This document shows positions 12,701 through 23,173 of a DNA stretch of 64,000 nt, in pieces (within the stretch, counting starts at the first letter, position 1; each line of letters starts with the position of its first letter). Source of the DNA: Owenia fusiformis (taxonomy: Eukaryota; Annelida; Polychaeta; Sabellida; Oweniidae); assembly GCA_903813345.2 (NCBI GenBank), contig CAIIXF020000006.1, positions 20,779,936-20,843,935 of the forward strand. Reading direction: 5' to 3'. Under the pieces are notes generated by a model that was not told where the DNA came from, made no database searches, and saw only the letters and a program-made list of their open reading frames with translations. The position numbers and the translations under genes were made by a program.

Positions 12701-13508
12701 TTATGATGCCCCATTTAAACTATTCAACCGCCATAATGAAATCTGGTTCTTGGCCAAATAGATGGTGGAGCGACATTGGAAATGAGCTATGGACGGCTGT
12801 TAATAAATGATGCACTCAGATTTGTTTTGACATTTTGCAGTGAAACATTCCATATTTTTTCATGTATATTGTAGTAGTCTGGACATAAGGATCATGCATA
12901 CTTCTTTTTAAAAGAAAGTTTCAAATATCTCGGGTATTTTTATATGCATAAAAACTTATGTCCTGGCTACTATGAAAATAAATATTGTCTTTGGATGGCC
13001 CTTTAGAATAAGTTATGCTTCCTCAATCCTCACACATCCCTTAACCTTTCACTCATGAACCTATAATAGAAAATAGTGAGAAAAATAAAATAAAAATGTA
13101 CATCTAAGTAGATCTAAGGGCAAACACAGCTGGAATTGTAATTTAGTTTTTACTGTAGAAACTCAATATTTAAAGAATAGAAGGTTGTTATGGTTATTTT
13201 TATGCAAATATCTGAACTCATATATCAATCATAAAAATCCTTTTTAATACCATGGACTTCTAATCATCTGAAATCCATGTTTATACTTAGAAAACTGTAA
13301 ACCATGAAATTGTTAAAATTGATTTAGATCATTCCCTGGCTTTGCTACGCTAGAAGATCTACAGCAAAATGGAGTGAAATTAGCTGATGCAATCGGAGAT
13401 CCAACAAAATATGTTCAAGATTATTGGTACTCTGCAGGATATGACAACCCAGATAAACTGAGAAACAGACACAATGAGATATGGTTTATAGCTAAAGACA
13501 ACAAATAA
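9743..13508 (+). CDS. Secreted SOUL/HEBP2-like protein with duplicated alternative exons
   Basis: Exon 1 is 9743-9916 and exon 2 is 10093-10222. They are followed by two versions of exon 3 (11599-11770; 12094-12271) and two terminal exons (12590-12761; 13328-13508). The start is the first in-frame ATG and gives a signal peptide (MLRLLVLALVCMVDA), so the product should enter the secretory pathway. Behind it comes FCNGLDCPSFKV, a cysteine motif typical of secreted HEBP2-like proteins, then YELREYAMSNWVTT and MFMRLFNYIQGNN. Exon 3 carries the MTTPV/MTCPV hallmark and RIIPGQGPACE; the last exon carries GFGGFATL or SFPGFATL and RHNEIWF. Any path using one exon 3 and one exon 4 keeps the frame, giving about 220-230 residues. 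Haem or porphyrin binding is the family property; the extracellular role is unknown. It is divergent to the SOUL gene on the left. Confidence 0.9.
11245..11544. mobile_element. 300-bp TA-flanked MITE, CAGGGTG-type ends
   Basis: Begins CAGGGTGAGCCAAAAA and ends with the inverted TTTTTGGCTCACCTTG; about 30 bases at each end pair with a 2-base length difference in the A-run. TA flanks both ends (11243-11244 and 11545-11546). In intron 2 of the secreted SOUL gene, ending just before exon 3a. The ends resemble those of the 1645-2640 element. Confidence 0.85.
11599..11770 (+). CDS. SOUL exon 3, version a
   Basis: Acceptor CACTCAG|, donor GTTAG|GTAGAG. It takes one carried-in base and hands on two. 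Encodes KTKIAMTTPVLERIIPGQGP, ACESNFTMSFY and then a version-specific stretch, MINSDEPQPLDKTCNKTQ, ending in VYVR. N-glycosylation sequons NFT and NKT are present. The donor is weaker than that of version b. Confidence 0.85.
12094..12271 (+). CDS. SOUL exon 3, version b (tandem duplicate)
   Basis: Acceptor TTTCCAG|, donor GTCAG|GTATGC. It has the same phases as version a. Encodes KMKIAMTCPVIVRIIPGQGP, ACEDNFTMSFF and a different second half (VPPSMANPPKPTDP, then VELTSMRSMRVYVR). The first half is close to version a and the second half diverges. The second half is closer in style to the leftward SOUL paralogue (NTPKPSNPD...TTPEM), so b may keep the ancestral form. Confidence 0.85.
12590..12761 (+). 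CDS. SOUL terminal exon, version a
   Basis: Acceptor ATTTTCAG|, completes a split arginine codon and runs GFGGFATLQKYQDEALALGK to RHNEIWFLAK and a TAG at 12759-12761. A polyadenylation signal AATAAA follows at 12977-12982, so this can serve as a genuine last exon. Confidence 0.85.
12977..12982 (+). promoter_or_regulatory. Candidate polyA signal after terminal exon a
   Basis: AATAAA about 215 bases beyond the TAG of terminal exon a and before terminal exon b; it would end the a-type transcript. Confidence 0.4.
13328..13508 (+). CDS. SOUL terminal exon, version b (duplicate)
   Basis: Acceptor GATTTAG|, same split arginine, then SFPGFATLEDLQQNG, YWYSAGYDNPDKLRNR and HNEIWFIAKDNK with TAA at 13506-13508. 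It aligns along its full length with version a but is clearly diverged, so this is not a recent duplication, and the frame is intact. AATAAA follows at 13802-13807. Confidence 0.85.
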
Positions 13509-14121
13509 GTTAATTTCAGCCTTTCATATTTGTATATAACATAGATGTCGCTGCATTACAATGCTAATGTAAATACATTTTGAGTGTAAAATGGATGTTT
13601 TTGGTGAATAGAGAATATCTAATTTTTACAAAATGAACTGTATCATTTCATTTTATGTACTTAAAATTGAATATGATGTATCTATAAAAACATAAGTATG
13701 AACTGTATGTTTGTAGAAAATTTCTACTCAAAGATATTATATTTAATGTATGATGATGATAATATTCAGTATATAGAAAATGATTTTTATACTTTTGTGC
13801 CAATAAATATTTTGATATAAAAAGTGTTTACCTATCAACATGTTTTAACAACGCCCCCATTTTGAATTGCAATTACATTTTTATATATTATATAGACAGT
13901 GATATTTTCCACTAAAATGACCATCCAGGGTATTGTTTAATATTTTTAATACTCATGTAAATCACATTGTGTTACCACATAAAATGTTATGTATCATGTA
14001 GGCTGAAGCAATAACATGTTTCATACTCTCACATATGATTTTCTGTTAGTTTATGTCACTAGAACATTTAAGGACAAGTTGAGTTTTATTCCATACTTAG
14101 TAGTGTTATAGGTAAATAACA
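13509..14121 (+). other. 3' UTR of the secreted SOUL gene and flank
   Basis: AT-rich sequence directly after the TAA of terminal exon b. AATAAA at 13802-13807 is a plausible cleavage signal about 300 bases after the stop. No other feature seen up to the GC-rich element at 14122. Confidence 0.5.
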
Positions 14122-14424
14122 CAGGGGCGGATCTGGGAATCAACAAGGGGGGGGCCCAAATTTCAAGTCACCGAAAAAACGTCCCTTTGGGCCCCTTAAA
14201 CCCAAAAGTGGGCCCAAATTTTGAGGCCCATTTTCTTCAAAATTTGGCCTGAAATCAAAAAATAAGGCCTTAAAAGACCCAGTAATGACCAAAAAGGCCC
14301 ACTTTTTTGGGGCCTGGAGGCCTTTTTTGGCCAACAATTTTTTTGGGCCCAATTTTTTTTTTCTGGGCCCACCCAAGGGGGGGGGGGCCCGGGCCCCCAG
14401 GCCCCCCCCCCTAATCCGCCAGTG
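14122..14424. mobile_element. ~300-bp GC-run MITE with GGCGGAT ends, copy 1
   Basis: Opens CAGGGGCGGATCTGG and closes CTAATCCGCCAGTG, an imperfect terminal inverted repeat around GGCGGAT. The interior is built from runs of C/G and the words GGGCCC, TTTTTTGG and CCAAAA, and is open in one minus frame only because of its composition. A second, more degenerate copy lies at 48747-48966. Confidence 0.7.
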
Positions 14425-14456
14425 AAACATGCAGCAATATAATTGATATCTGAAGT

Positions 14457-14508
14457 GAGCGGGTGATATATATCACCCGGGTGAGCAGGTGATATATATC
14501 ACCCGCTC
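14457..14508. repeat. Double palindrome GGGTGATATATATCACCC
   Basis: Two copies of the 18-bp perfect palindrome (the second with one base changed, AGGTGATATATATCACCC) lie head to tail, and the whole 52 bases are themselves nearly self-complementary from GAGCGGGTG to CACCCGCTC. It should readily extrude as a cruciform. Confidence 0.85.
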
Positions 14509-14621
14509 ATCAGATCTACAACGTCACAAATTCAGAGAGTAGATATGGAGCATGGGGACTTGACTATTATAAACCCTCATAATCTACTAAGTATAGAATA
14601 AATCAGTTATTAAAAGCTAGA

Positions 14622-14705
14622 TTTTTGATACAGGGTATATCCCTCGGTAAATACAATATATCAACCCTTTATTGTATTTCCCTTAGATATACCCTCTATC
14701 AAAAA
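14622..14705. repeat. Imperfect ~35-bp inverted repeat
   Basis: TTTTTGATACAGGGTATATC... pairs with ...GATATACCCTCTATCAAAAA, and GGTAAATACAAT pairs with ATTGTATTTCCC, around a short loop. Probably a small foldback relic. Confidence 0.7.
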
Positions 14706-16463
14706 CCTCCCATTGAATAACCTCCATATATTTAATGGATAAAGGGCTAAACCCCATGTGCAGACCTGGAAATTGATAGGAGAGGGGGTTAAACAAGAGC
14801 TAACTGAAATTCCTGAAAAATTGGGTTATTTTTATAAATTCTGCAAAATCTGGGGCCCGTTTTTTAGAAAAATGAGAAGTATTTTGAAAAATGGAGCATA
14901 ATTTGAAGAACAACTATATTGAAAAAATTACAGGGTGTCTATAAAGTCTCTTCACAATTCTAATACAAAAGTTTGTGTTAAGTGTATAAAGCTGATATAC
15001 TTATTCACTTTCTCGTATGTGGTAGGAATGTCACTTTCCTTTTGTTCAACCTTTATGTCTCACTCATTATTATTTCACTTTGCAACAATTGAATTGATGT
15101 GGAGGGGATAGAAGTCCCAATCAAATCTAATCGAATAAATGTTCAATCAAATTCATGGGGGACATGGAAAAGTGAGAGCCAATATAAAATGCAAATAATT
15201 TCGCTTTGGGTATTTGGAAATATTTTCAATAATAAACAACCTCTCCCAAAATGATATGTGAAGGCATTTAGCGAAACACAGGAACATCCTAGAAAAGTTC
15301 AAAACCTCTTGCACTCTATGAAGTTGAATATTGGAGCTGTCATCCATATTATTAATCCATTTGTAACAATGAATGCAGCAATAAATGTGGTAAGATTTTA
15401 ATGAAAAAAGGTTCAGATAGAAGATGTTATTGAGGATTTTTAAGTTTATATTGGTGTGTGATGTACTTAGTGCTGCGAGTTTTTTCTCCAATACAGTGGT
15501 CACAATCCAGATCAACAACAGATAAGAAGGATGTTTCATAATACTTTGTATCATGCCACAGTCCAGTGTGAGAGTGCTGTCCTTATTTCATATGGCTTGA
15601 TCATTTTATGTTTGGTTAAACTTTTCATGACTGAAGTACATTAATTTTCCTCATTTTAAAACTTCAATTACTGCCTTAATTGACCTCATACCTAATTCTC
15701 AGATTATTAACAATTAATCAATGCATGAATGTAATCATGTCAGTTTGGGCTCACTTTTGATGTTGTTTTCAATCTTTTTAAACTTCTCAGGCTTTACATT
15801 ATTCAAATAAACCGCTTAAAAAGTTTGAAAGCACTAAACGAAAATAAGTGCTCTTCCATCAATCATACACCATTTAATTAACATTTTAAATATTGCTTTT
15901 CTGTTGACTCTGATCATTTATATACGATGTACATGTTAAATTGAAACAAAAATATTAATAAACAACGTGTATATCCAGATATCAGAATTAATCAACGACA
16001 TATATTCGTATTTCATCAAAACTAGCAGCTTCATATTTTCTATTGGGGAGAAAGAATATCAGATCTAAGAGCCGCTAATCAGCCATCTTGGACATGTTGG
16101 AATTTGAAAAAATTAGGTTTGTTTATCTTCGTCCAAAATATTGTCTTGAAGCGGAGGCCTATGTTTCCAGTTTTTACACTGTTTTGTCTTCTTCACTTGA
16201 AAATGTCAACTTGACAATCTGTAGTGCTGAGTTAGCTTAGAGGATGAGCTTGATTGCATTTCAGAGTCCATCAGGCTCAAATTTTCAAAATATCAATTCA
16301 AATCAACATTCAACATTGGATCATGGAAAGAGACTATACAATGGCAATCTAAGTTAAAATATTTTATTTTTCTCTTTATCAGTAAGTTAATTAATAATAC
16401 TTTTTAGTCTTGTGTCTCTGGACCCCCCCCCCCCTCTCCCGGAGGTCCAGGTGTGACACGTGT
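14706..16463. other. Intergenic region, no gene recognised
   Basis: Between the SOUL gene and the tetraspanin. A 133-codon minus-strand open frame (15153-15554) has low-complexity-like composition and no family resemblance, so I do not call it. A lone TACAGGGTG transposon end sits near 14932 without a visible partner. The tetraspanin promoter should lie toward the right end. Confidence 0.35.
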
Positions 16464-16502
16464 CGCCCCCTCACACTGTGAGCCTGGGCGTGTGAGGGGG
16501 CG
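16464..16502. repeat. Perfect 13-bp GC-rich hairpin
   Basis: CGCCCCCTCACAC (16464-16476) pairs exactly with GTGTGAGGGGGCG (16490-16502) around a 13-base loop, about 160 bases before the tetraspanin ATG. It could lie in the 5' UTR or promoter; a regulatory role is only a guess. Confidence 0.7.
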
Positions 16503-16661
16503 CAGGGCCTTGCTTGTAGAGCTAGACTATCGATAAATAATGTTCATCTTATTGCAGTCAATTCGGACTACAGAAACAATTACTGCAGGAAAAAAGCTCA
16601 GAAAAGGCACCTAAACTGAAATTGAAAATAACAGATCTATATCTACAGTCTACGCCGCAGA

Positions 16662-19600
16662 ATGAGTTGTACATTTGGATGCATAAAATGTTTATTGTTT
16701 GTTGTGAACTTTATAGTTTGGGTAAGTTAATTTTTCATTAAAAGAATATTAGAAAGATTTTGTGACGCATGTTTACATAAATATAAATCCCTTATGATTG
16801 TAACTTAAAAAAGTATATGTACTAGGCCTACAGTAAAACCTGTATATAGCAATGATCTCCCCGCATTAAAGCAAATGGGTGCAGCACCCACCTGAGATTT
16901 TGAAAATAAGCTTGCACCCACGTGAAAATCCATTAGCACCCACTTGAAAATAGTGGAATAGCCTGACAACGGTAAAGTAAGATACCGTTGTCACAAATGG
17001 CAGGCGGACATCGCTTCAATTAGATTTTCATGAACTGTATGTTTAATAGAGCACCTAGACTAAATTCCTTTGGAACAACAATCAATCAATGTGTCTTAAT
17101 ACTCATTTTACAGTTTATAATGTTCTACCATCGAAATAGTGGTGTAACGAGTGACTCGGGTAATCAACTAGAACTCGAATGAGCCTAGAAAAATGATCAA
17201 TCGATTGAAAATTTGAAAATCGAGATCCTGAAAATTTCTGAGAAAAATCGCGATTTACCCTCCATACTCTTGATTTAAGGAAGGATTGTAGCTGCCTTTA
17301 CGTTTTTCAAATATATAACATACTTCTGACTATATTCTGCAGATTGTTTTGTTGATTTAATGGTCAGTTGATGAGAAAAATATAAGAATCCTATTCATTG
17401 CTTTTTTTGTTTGCTTATATCCGGTATACCGCATGCGCATATATATTTTGACGGAAGTGGGAATTTCAAAGTCAAAAAATCCATAAAAGGCTTATATCAT
17501 TGCTAATATACGGTAATAGTGCCTCTAAAACATCCAAAACGGAACTCAATCCATTCAGAACTACATCATTGAGTGGTCATTAAACCAAAAGTTGATGTAA
17601 GTAGTGACAAATGCCTTGATTTTCCAGGTTCTAATTTTCTCAATTTTTAAAAAATATAATCGCCAAAATCGTCTACTCGATCGTCAAATTTATCATTTTA
17701 CTCTAGTAGAGATTTTGGTGGTGAGTCCCACCACTACATCAAAATGAAGTCTTTAATTTAACCGATCAAAATGAGATACATGACATTATTGCCATATGCC
17801 GTTGTCTTCTAAATTACTCAAATTCAGATTCCATTGTCATTGACGATATCGAAGACGCTATATTGTGGCGATTCACGACCCAATTTGATCGAAAATGGGA
17901 TTGCATATGATACATTATCACAAGAGCTTAATGCATGCACAGAATTAGCGACAAAAAAAATCCATAAAATGAGGACCAAGTGATTAAACAGTTGAAGCGA
18001 CGGTTATGTCCGCCATTTGTGACAACGGTATCTGACATTACCATAGTCAGGCTACTCCGGTGTGAATTCATTCGTACTTTTCTATACGTATAAGAACATC
18101 CTTTTGCGAAATGCCAAATTTCAATTCACTCATACTTATAACATAACTGCATACTGCAAAAGTTGAACTCTGACTTCTGAACAAAATCTCTTTATTAACT
18201 ATTCCTTCCATCATATTTTATGTTCCTTCCATATGAGGTCTCAAAAGTAGTGCCAAATGTGTAGATTTGCATGATAATTGTGAGACTTCTCAAATAAAAA
18301 TCTTGTTAGGACCATTTTTTTGAATACTTTCTTATTAGCTCGCTGGTGCTGGATTACTTGGTATTGGTGCCTGGGCTAGAGTAGACCAGGGGAAGTTTGA
18401 TATCCTACTAGGGAGTGAATTTTCTGTCTATGCTGCTTACATACTCATTGGAGTTGGGATATTTCTGTTCATTGTTGGGTTCACTGGCTGCTGTGGTGCC
18501 ATAAGGGAAAGCAAATGTCTGCTTGGACTGGTAAGAGTTAGTCAGATGCATTTCTATTTAGGATCCAAATTCTACTTTGTATTATGTATGTGGTAACATG
18601 TTTTAAGATAAATTCAGGTATTCCTTACTCGTTAAAAATTTGAAATGGACCCCTGTTAAAGATATGCTATACAGATATGTAGGTCAGTATTACATAATCG
18701 TGAAATGAATAAGTCTGAATATATCATTGGTCAGAAAACACTAAAACCTGCTTGAAACTGTAAAAGTTTATATACTCTATTCCACACTGTATAGAAATAA
18801 AATAACTTACACTATAAGTAACTGTGAGCCAATCATTGCATAGAAAAAACTTTATGCACTGTTTATAAGATTCACTGAGACAAGTGGGTCAATACTTCGT
18901 GTACTTTATGTGCTCTCACACAATTACCTTCCCTTGCATAAAGTTGCTGTACAGTTATATGTAACTGAATATTGTATATTCATCACAAACAACCTTAGCA
19001 AAATGATGGTTCGACGAAACGGACGGTTCGCTAAAACCAATAAACCAGGCAATTCAGGCCAATTTGGAAAGAAACTAGACAGCGTGATAGCGAATGAGGA
19101 TAGTAAGTGAAATATATTTTGCAAAGGTCAGCTTGTAAACTACTGGGTAACCCTAAATGATGAGAAATATGTACAAAATATGTTTTGCATGATTTATTCA
19201 TATCCCAATGATTTAACTCCTTCACTGCATCTAATAAGGTATATAGATACTAATTACGGGACATTTAGGAATTAAGTGACTAGACCAAAGCAAGCATGTT
19301 TGAGATTTTAATGATTTTAAATAAATTACCACTTCATTATTTGCTTTTAGACATTCAATCAGTTTTATTTGTCCAACAAACCATATTCACAATTGTTCAA
19401 TCCAACGAAGATTAGGGGATAAGCTAAGAGACCCCTCCATTTGTCCGTCCATCCATCCTACAACTAGACAACAGCAACACCAAAGTGTAGCAAATCCCAT
19501 CGAACAGCCATGGCTGGCGTTTTTTTAAAAACAAAGTATACAGCAAAAATGGCAGCCATTTTTCAAAATGGCCACCTTCTACCAAAAGTGTCATTAGACA

Positions 19601-22600
19601 GTGTGCCACGCTTATAGTATTCACGCATCAAATATGAACAAAATCGCTCTACTACTTTTCGAGTTATAGTAAAATACGTTAAAATGACGGCCATTTTTCA
19701 AAATGGCTGCCTTCTACCAAAAGTGTCATTAGACAGTGTGCCATGCTTATAGTATTCATATACCAAATATGAACAAAATCGCTCGACTACTTTTCGAGTT
19801 ACAGCAAAAATCGTAAAATAACGAGTAAAGGCTGCCATAGTTCAATTCTTTGAAGCAAATGATTCTAAAAGTACAACATATCTTTGAAAAAATATCATTC
19901 TGTTAAGTGAAATTGTAAAAAATATTTTGCAATGTGTGAAATTGAATTATAACACATGATTCAATGAATAGTGGATGCTTCAATTCACTTATGTCTTCTA
20001 GTCTAGGCTTTGAATTTGGACTACCACCCTCGTTCATAGTCTAGAATCAGGACATATGTTAAATTTAATCATCTACAATGCATTGAGTCATTGCCTTAAA
20101 TCCTATAATATAATATGCCTATCAATATATTATGTAATTATTTAAGTATCATCTCAATGCTTTAATTTTAATAGAATTATTTTAATATTTTAATAACTGT
20201 ATAATATGTAGTTTGCATTACTGTTGATAAATAAATAAATGATTGCACTGTTCAGTAAAGAAATATAGCAATTGTATTATTTAAACTGACTATACACTAT
20301 AGAAATGATTTTCATTGAAAAATCAAATCAGTACCAAAATTATGGTTACCCTGTAGTAGTGAAAGGCACATTAGAAATGAATATCACCCCCTTCAATCTA
20401 TTTTTACAGGTTTTTATGATTATTTCAGATTTTTCTATAGTTTGCGTAACCAGGACGGTGAATTTTCTTCATTTTTCATCAAACATTTCGTCTTACCAAT
20501 ATTTATTACATCTGTCAATTTTATCAAAATCGCGCCGCTACGTTTGAAAATAATTCAAATTATGTAGTTTTTCCCATTGAGCTCCATTATAAAAATGGAA
20601 TTTTCAAACTTAATATTTTAAAATTCTACGTGGTGAAAAGTTGCATATTGAGTAGTTAGTTAATGTTATGGTGTTAAAAATTCAAAACAAAAAGGAATAA
20701 AGAAAAAATGCCACAGAGCAGTCTCAATAGAGTATCTTTAAAATTAGTTATTGCAATTTAAAAGAATATGAGAAGATTTTATTATGAATGATGCATTCTG
20801 ATTTAATATATTCAATCTGCCAGTGTGTTAATTGTTCTGTTTCAGTATTTTACTCTGGTATTCTTCACATTGTCTGTTGAGGTTGCAGCCTGTGCATTTG
20901 CCTACATATTTAGACACACAGTGAGTTTACAGATTTTCCTTTTTTATTTGCCAAGACCAGGCCCGTAGCCAGGGGGGGTTCGCAGGGTTCGGGCGAACCC
21001 CCCCCCCCCCCCCGGCCAAAAATTCTTTAAAAATCATGCAGTTTTTCACCATTTTGAGCACTTTTCAAGTGATTTTAGCCATATTTGGGCCAAAATTGTC
21101 AAATGTGAACCCCCCCTGGAAATTTTTGAAAACTGAACCCCCCCCCTTGGCAAATCCTGGCTACGGGCCTGAAGACTGTGACAAGGATTTAATAATGGTC
21201 AGCAGGTCATATGGGCAACAATGCAAGAAAAAAAATTATGTAATTTTCAAAAATTGATTATTTCATAAAATCTATTATTTCACTCATCATTTAAATATTT
21301 ACTTCTACATAATATAGGCTCAAGATATTATCAAGAAGAAGATAGACAGTGCGATGGTCATCAAATATGGTTACCCAGAGTACCGTCTTGTCACTGTCGC
21401 CATTGATCATCTTCAGACAAAGGTACGTTCTTGGCACGAATTTGAATGAGTAGAAACAGTCAGGTTTGCATCAAGGTATTGTCCCTTGTTAGTTACATCA
21501 ATATTATCTGCTTTCCAACCATATTGAATGACACTCCTGGAGTGCAATTTGCTTCACTCGGAATTTAATACTCAGCTTATACAGCATTTTCTCCTATACC
21601 TTATACAAATTCTATATGAAAGCACCAAATATTACTTACATATCTACTCGAATTTAAAATATGAAAATATGTTTTATTTTTTCAGATGAAGTGTTGTGGA
21701 ATTTCCAATTACACTGATTGGATAGGATCTGCTTACTATACAGACCCAGCTATGTCACTAAAACGAGGCAACACTACTGTTCCCCACTCTTGCTGCAAAA
21801 AGGGGGTCACAGCTGAGTGTAACCAAGGTTATCCTGTAATTGATGACGTTAGTCTGATCAATGTTGAGGTATATACTTTAAAACAATAAAAAATTTAGAA
21901 AACTCACTTTGCAACTGAAAAAATGACATAAAATAAACAATATAGATGTTCAGTAATAACAAAAGAGTAGGTTAGCTACTGCATAAAAAACTATTTTGTC
22001 AAGTCCATGTTATAATCAAGAATAACTTCTTTCATTAAGATGAATCCATCAAACCTGTCTGAGGTGCTGAAAGTATTCACAATTGAAGGTTATAATATCA
22101 TATTGAAGCACATTCTAATAACATGAGAGTCGGAGTAAAATAACTGAGAGGTGTTCTTGGACATATATTTGTATTGTCTGAATGCAAGAAATTTGCATTT
22201 TTCATGAGATTCTTTTTATTCTATTTTAGGGATGCTACACAACATTTGTAAACTGGATCAAGAACAATCTACTGTTACTTGGAGGAGTTGCCTTAGGTGT
22301 AGCACTAGTTCAGGTAGAGTAACTGGGTTACCCTTTTTCCCATGTAGCAATTTTATCATACAAAAAACCGAGACTACACAAGCTCAAAATATTTGAAAAT
22401 ATTGAATGTCTTTTGTTTTGCTACTTCTGAGAATATAATAAATCGACAGTAAAACAACAAGTACTATATAATATTGTTCAATCAAATTTCTAGGTACTAT
22501 CAATGCTACATTTTTATGAGATATTTTCCCCAATTATTGAATGCTGAACACATACCAGCTATAACTGTGAACTAATAACTAGTTATTACCTAAATTAGCC

Positions 22601-22725
22601 CCAACCCTCACTCTGTTTCTTGTTTTGTTTTGTAGATCCTTGCAATGATATTCTCGTGCTGCCTGTGTCGCAGAACCAAGGATAAGGAGGATTCTTATGA
22701 CGTTACTGAAGCTGAGAGATTTTAA
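16662..22725 (+). CDS. Tetraspanin, complete, seven coding exons
   Basis: Exons: 16662-16721, 18339-18530, 20846-20920, 21318-21422, 21686-21868, 22230-22313 and 22636-22725 (TAA). Every intron is phase 0; total 789 bases, 262 residues. Membrane span 1 starts CIKCLLFVVNFIVWLAGAGL, with the usual short inner cysteine tail; spans 2 and 3 follow (YAAYILIGVGIFLFIVGFTG, then YFTLVFFTLSVEVAACAFAY). The large outer loop has the CCG signature (residues 147-149) and cysteines at about 180, 181, 189 and 207, a six-cysteine pattern making three disulphides. Sequons NYT (152) and NTT (173) are present. Span 4 is LLLLGGVALGVALVQILAMI, followed by palmitoylation-type cysteines CCLC and a short acidic tail. 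Tetraspanins organise membrane microdomains with partner receptors and integrins. The exact subfamily (CD9/CD63/CD151-like) is not assigned. The exon-phase pattern is classic for the family. Confidence 0.95.
16853..16946 (+). repeat. Dispersed ~95-bp repeat, copy 2
   Basis: Inverse-orientation partner of 5096-5190. It is immediately preceded by TACAGTAAAACCTGT (16829-16843), a word that also forms the end of the MITE at 22994-23173, so the two repeats may belong to one composite element. Confidence 0.7.
16959..18054. mobile_element. ~1.1-kb non-autonomous element with ~70-bp inverted ends
   Basis: Starts TAGCCTGAC and ends GTCAGGCTA. Inside, GATACCGTTGTCACAAATGG (left) matches its inverted copy near 18014-18033, and GACATCGCTTCAA pairs with TTGAAGCGACGG. 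The inverted similarity covers about 70 bases per side. No transposase frame; entirely within tetraspanin intron 1. Confidence 0.75.
19003..19102 (+). other. Orphan exon-like open stretch in tetraspanin intron 2
   Basis: ATG ATG opens a CpG-richer, codon-like stretch encoding MMVRRNGRFAKTNKPGNSG and more, ending at a good donor (GATA|GTAAGT). The composition differs from the surrounding AT-rich intron. The basic RRNGRFAK style recalls N-termini of transposon-encoded proteins, but I cannot name a family and no following exon was found. It may be a transposon remnant or chance. Confidence 0.25.
19555..19823 (+). repeat. Two-copy tandem repeat, 135-bp period
   Basis: GCCATTTTTCAAAATGG at 19555 recurs at 19690, and the following CTTCTACCAAAAGTGTCATT, GACAGTGTGCCA and ACAAAATCGCTC words repeat at the same spacing. 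In tetraspanin intron 2. Confidence 0.85.
20958..21171. mobile_element. 214-bp MITE with perfect 16-bp ends and 5-bp target duplication
   Basis: CAGGCCCGTAGCCAGG (20958-20973) and its exact inverse (21156-21171) bound a core with C/G runs. AAGAC directly flanks both sides (20953-20957 and 21172-21176), a clean target-site duplication indicating insertion. In tetraspanin intron 3, 37 bases after the exon 3 donor. Confidence 0.9.
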
Positions 22726-22875
22726 GGACATAATGTATGTAGACCTCAGGTGACATCATAGATGTTATCAGGGCAGGTGGTGGTGACACATCACTCACTT
22801 AAAATGATGTGCCAAATTACAGTTTTTACAACTGTGCAAAGTCCAGGTATTATGAAGTCATCAGAACTTGTGAAA

Positions 22876-22881
22876 AATAAA
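22876..22881 (+). promoter_or_regulatory. Candidate polyA signal of the tetraspanin
   Basis: AATAAA 150 bases after the TAA; the first canonical signal downstream. Confidence 0.5.
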
Positions 22882-22993
22882 GCCAGTGACATGGTTAAGT
22901 TTAAGACTCGTGAAGAAGCAGAAATTATGAAATAATTGACATTTTCTACAAGAGCTTGGGATTTCCTGTGTAATATTAAATATTACTATACAC

Positions 22994-23173
22994 TACAGTG
23001 AAACCTGTGAAGTAGGACACCTCTAGAAGTGGAACACCTCTGTAAGTGGAACACTTTTCAGGGTCCCAAGACCAATTACATAGTGCTAAATGAACCTCTA
23101 CAAGTGGAACACCTTACAAGTGAACCACTTTTTGAGGTACCAAAGGTGTTCCAGTTAGACAGATTTTACTGTA
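22994..23173. mobile_element. 180-bp MITE with TACAGT ends
   Basis: TACAGTGAAACCTGT (22994) faces ACAGATTTTACTGTA (ending 23173), two mismatches in 15. The interior carries repeated AAGTGGAACACCT words. The likely target duplication TA is included in the ends. Confidence 0.75.

Noticed and set aside
14140-14430. 96-codon minus-strand frame rich in GGP/KK
   Set aside because: It is the GC-run MITE read in a frame that avoids stops because of its composition.
15153-15554. 133-codon minus-strand open frame
   Set aside because: Low-complexity I/L/N/K-rich composition, no recognisable domain, no splice context; consistent with chance in AT-rich DNA.
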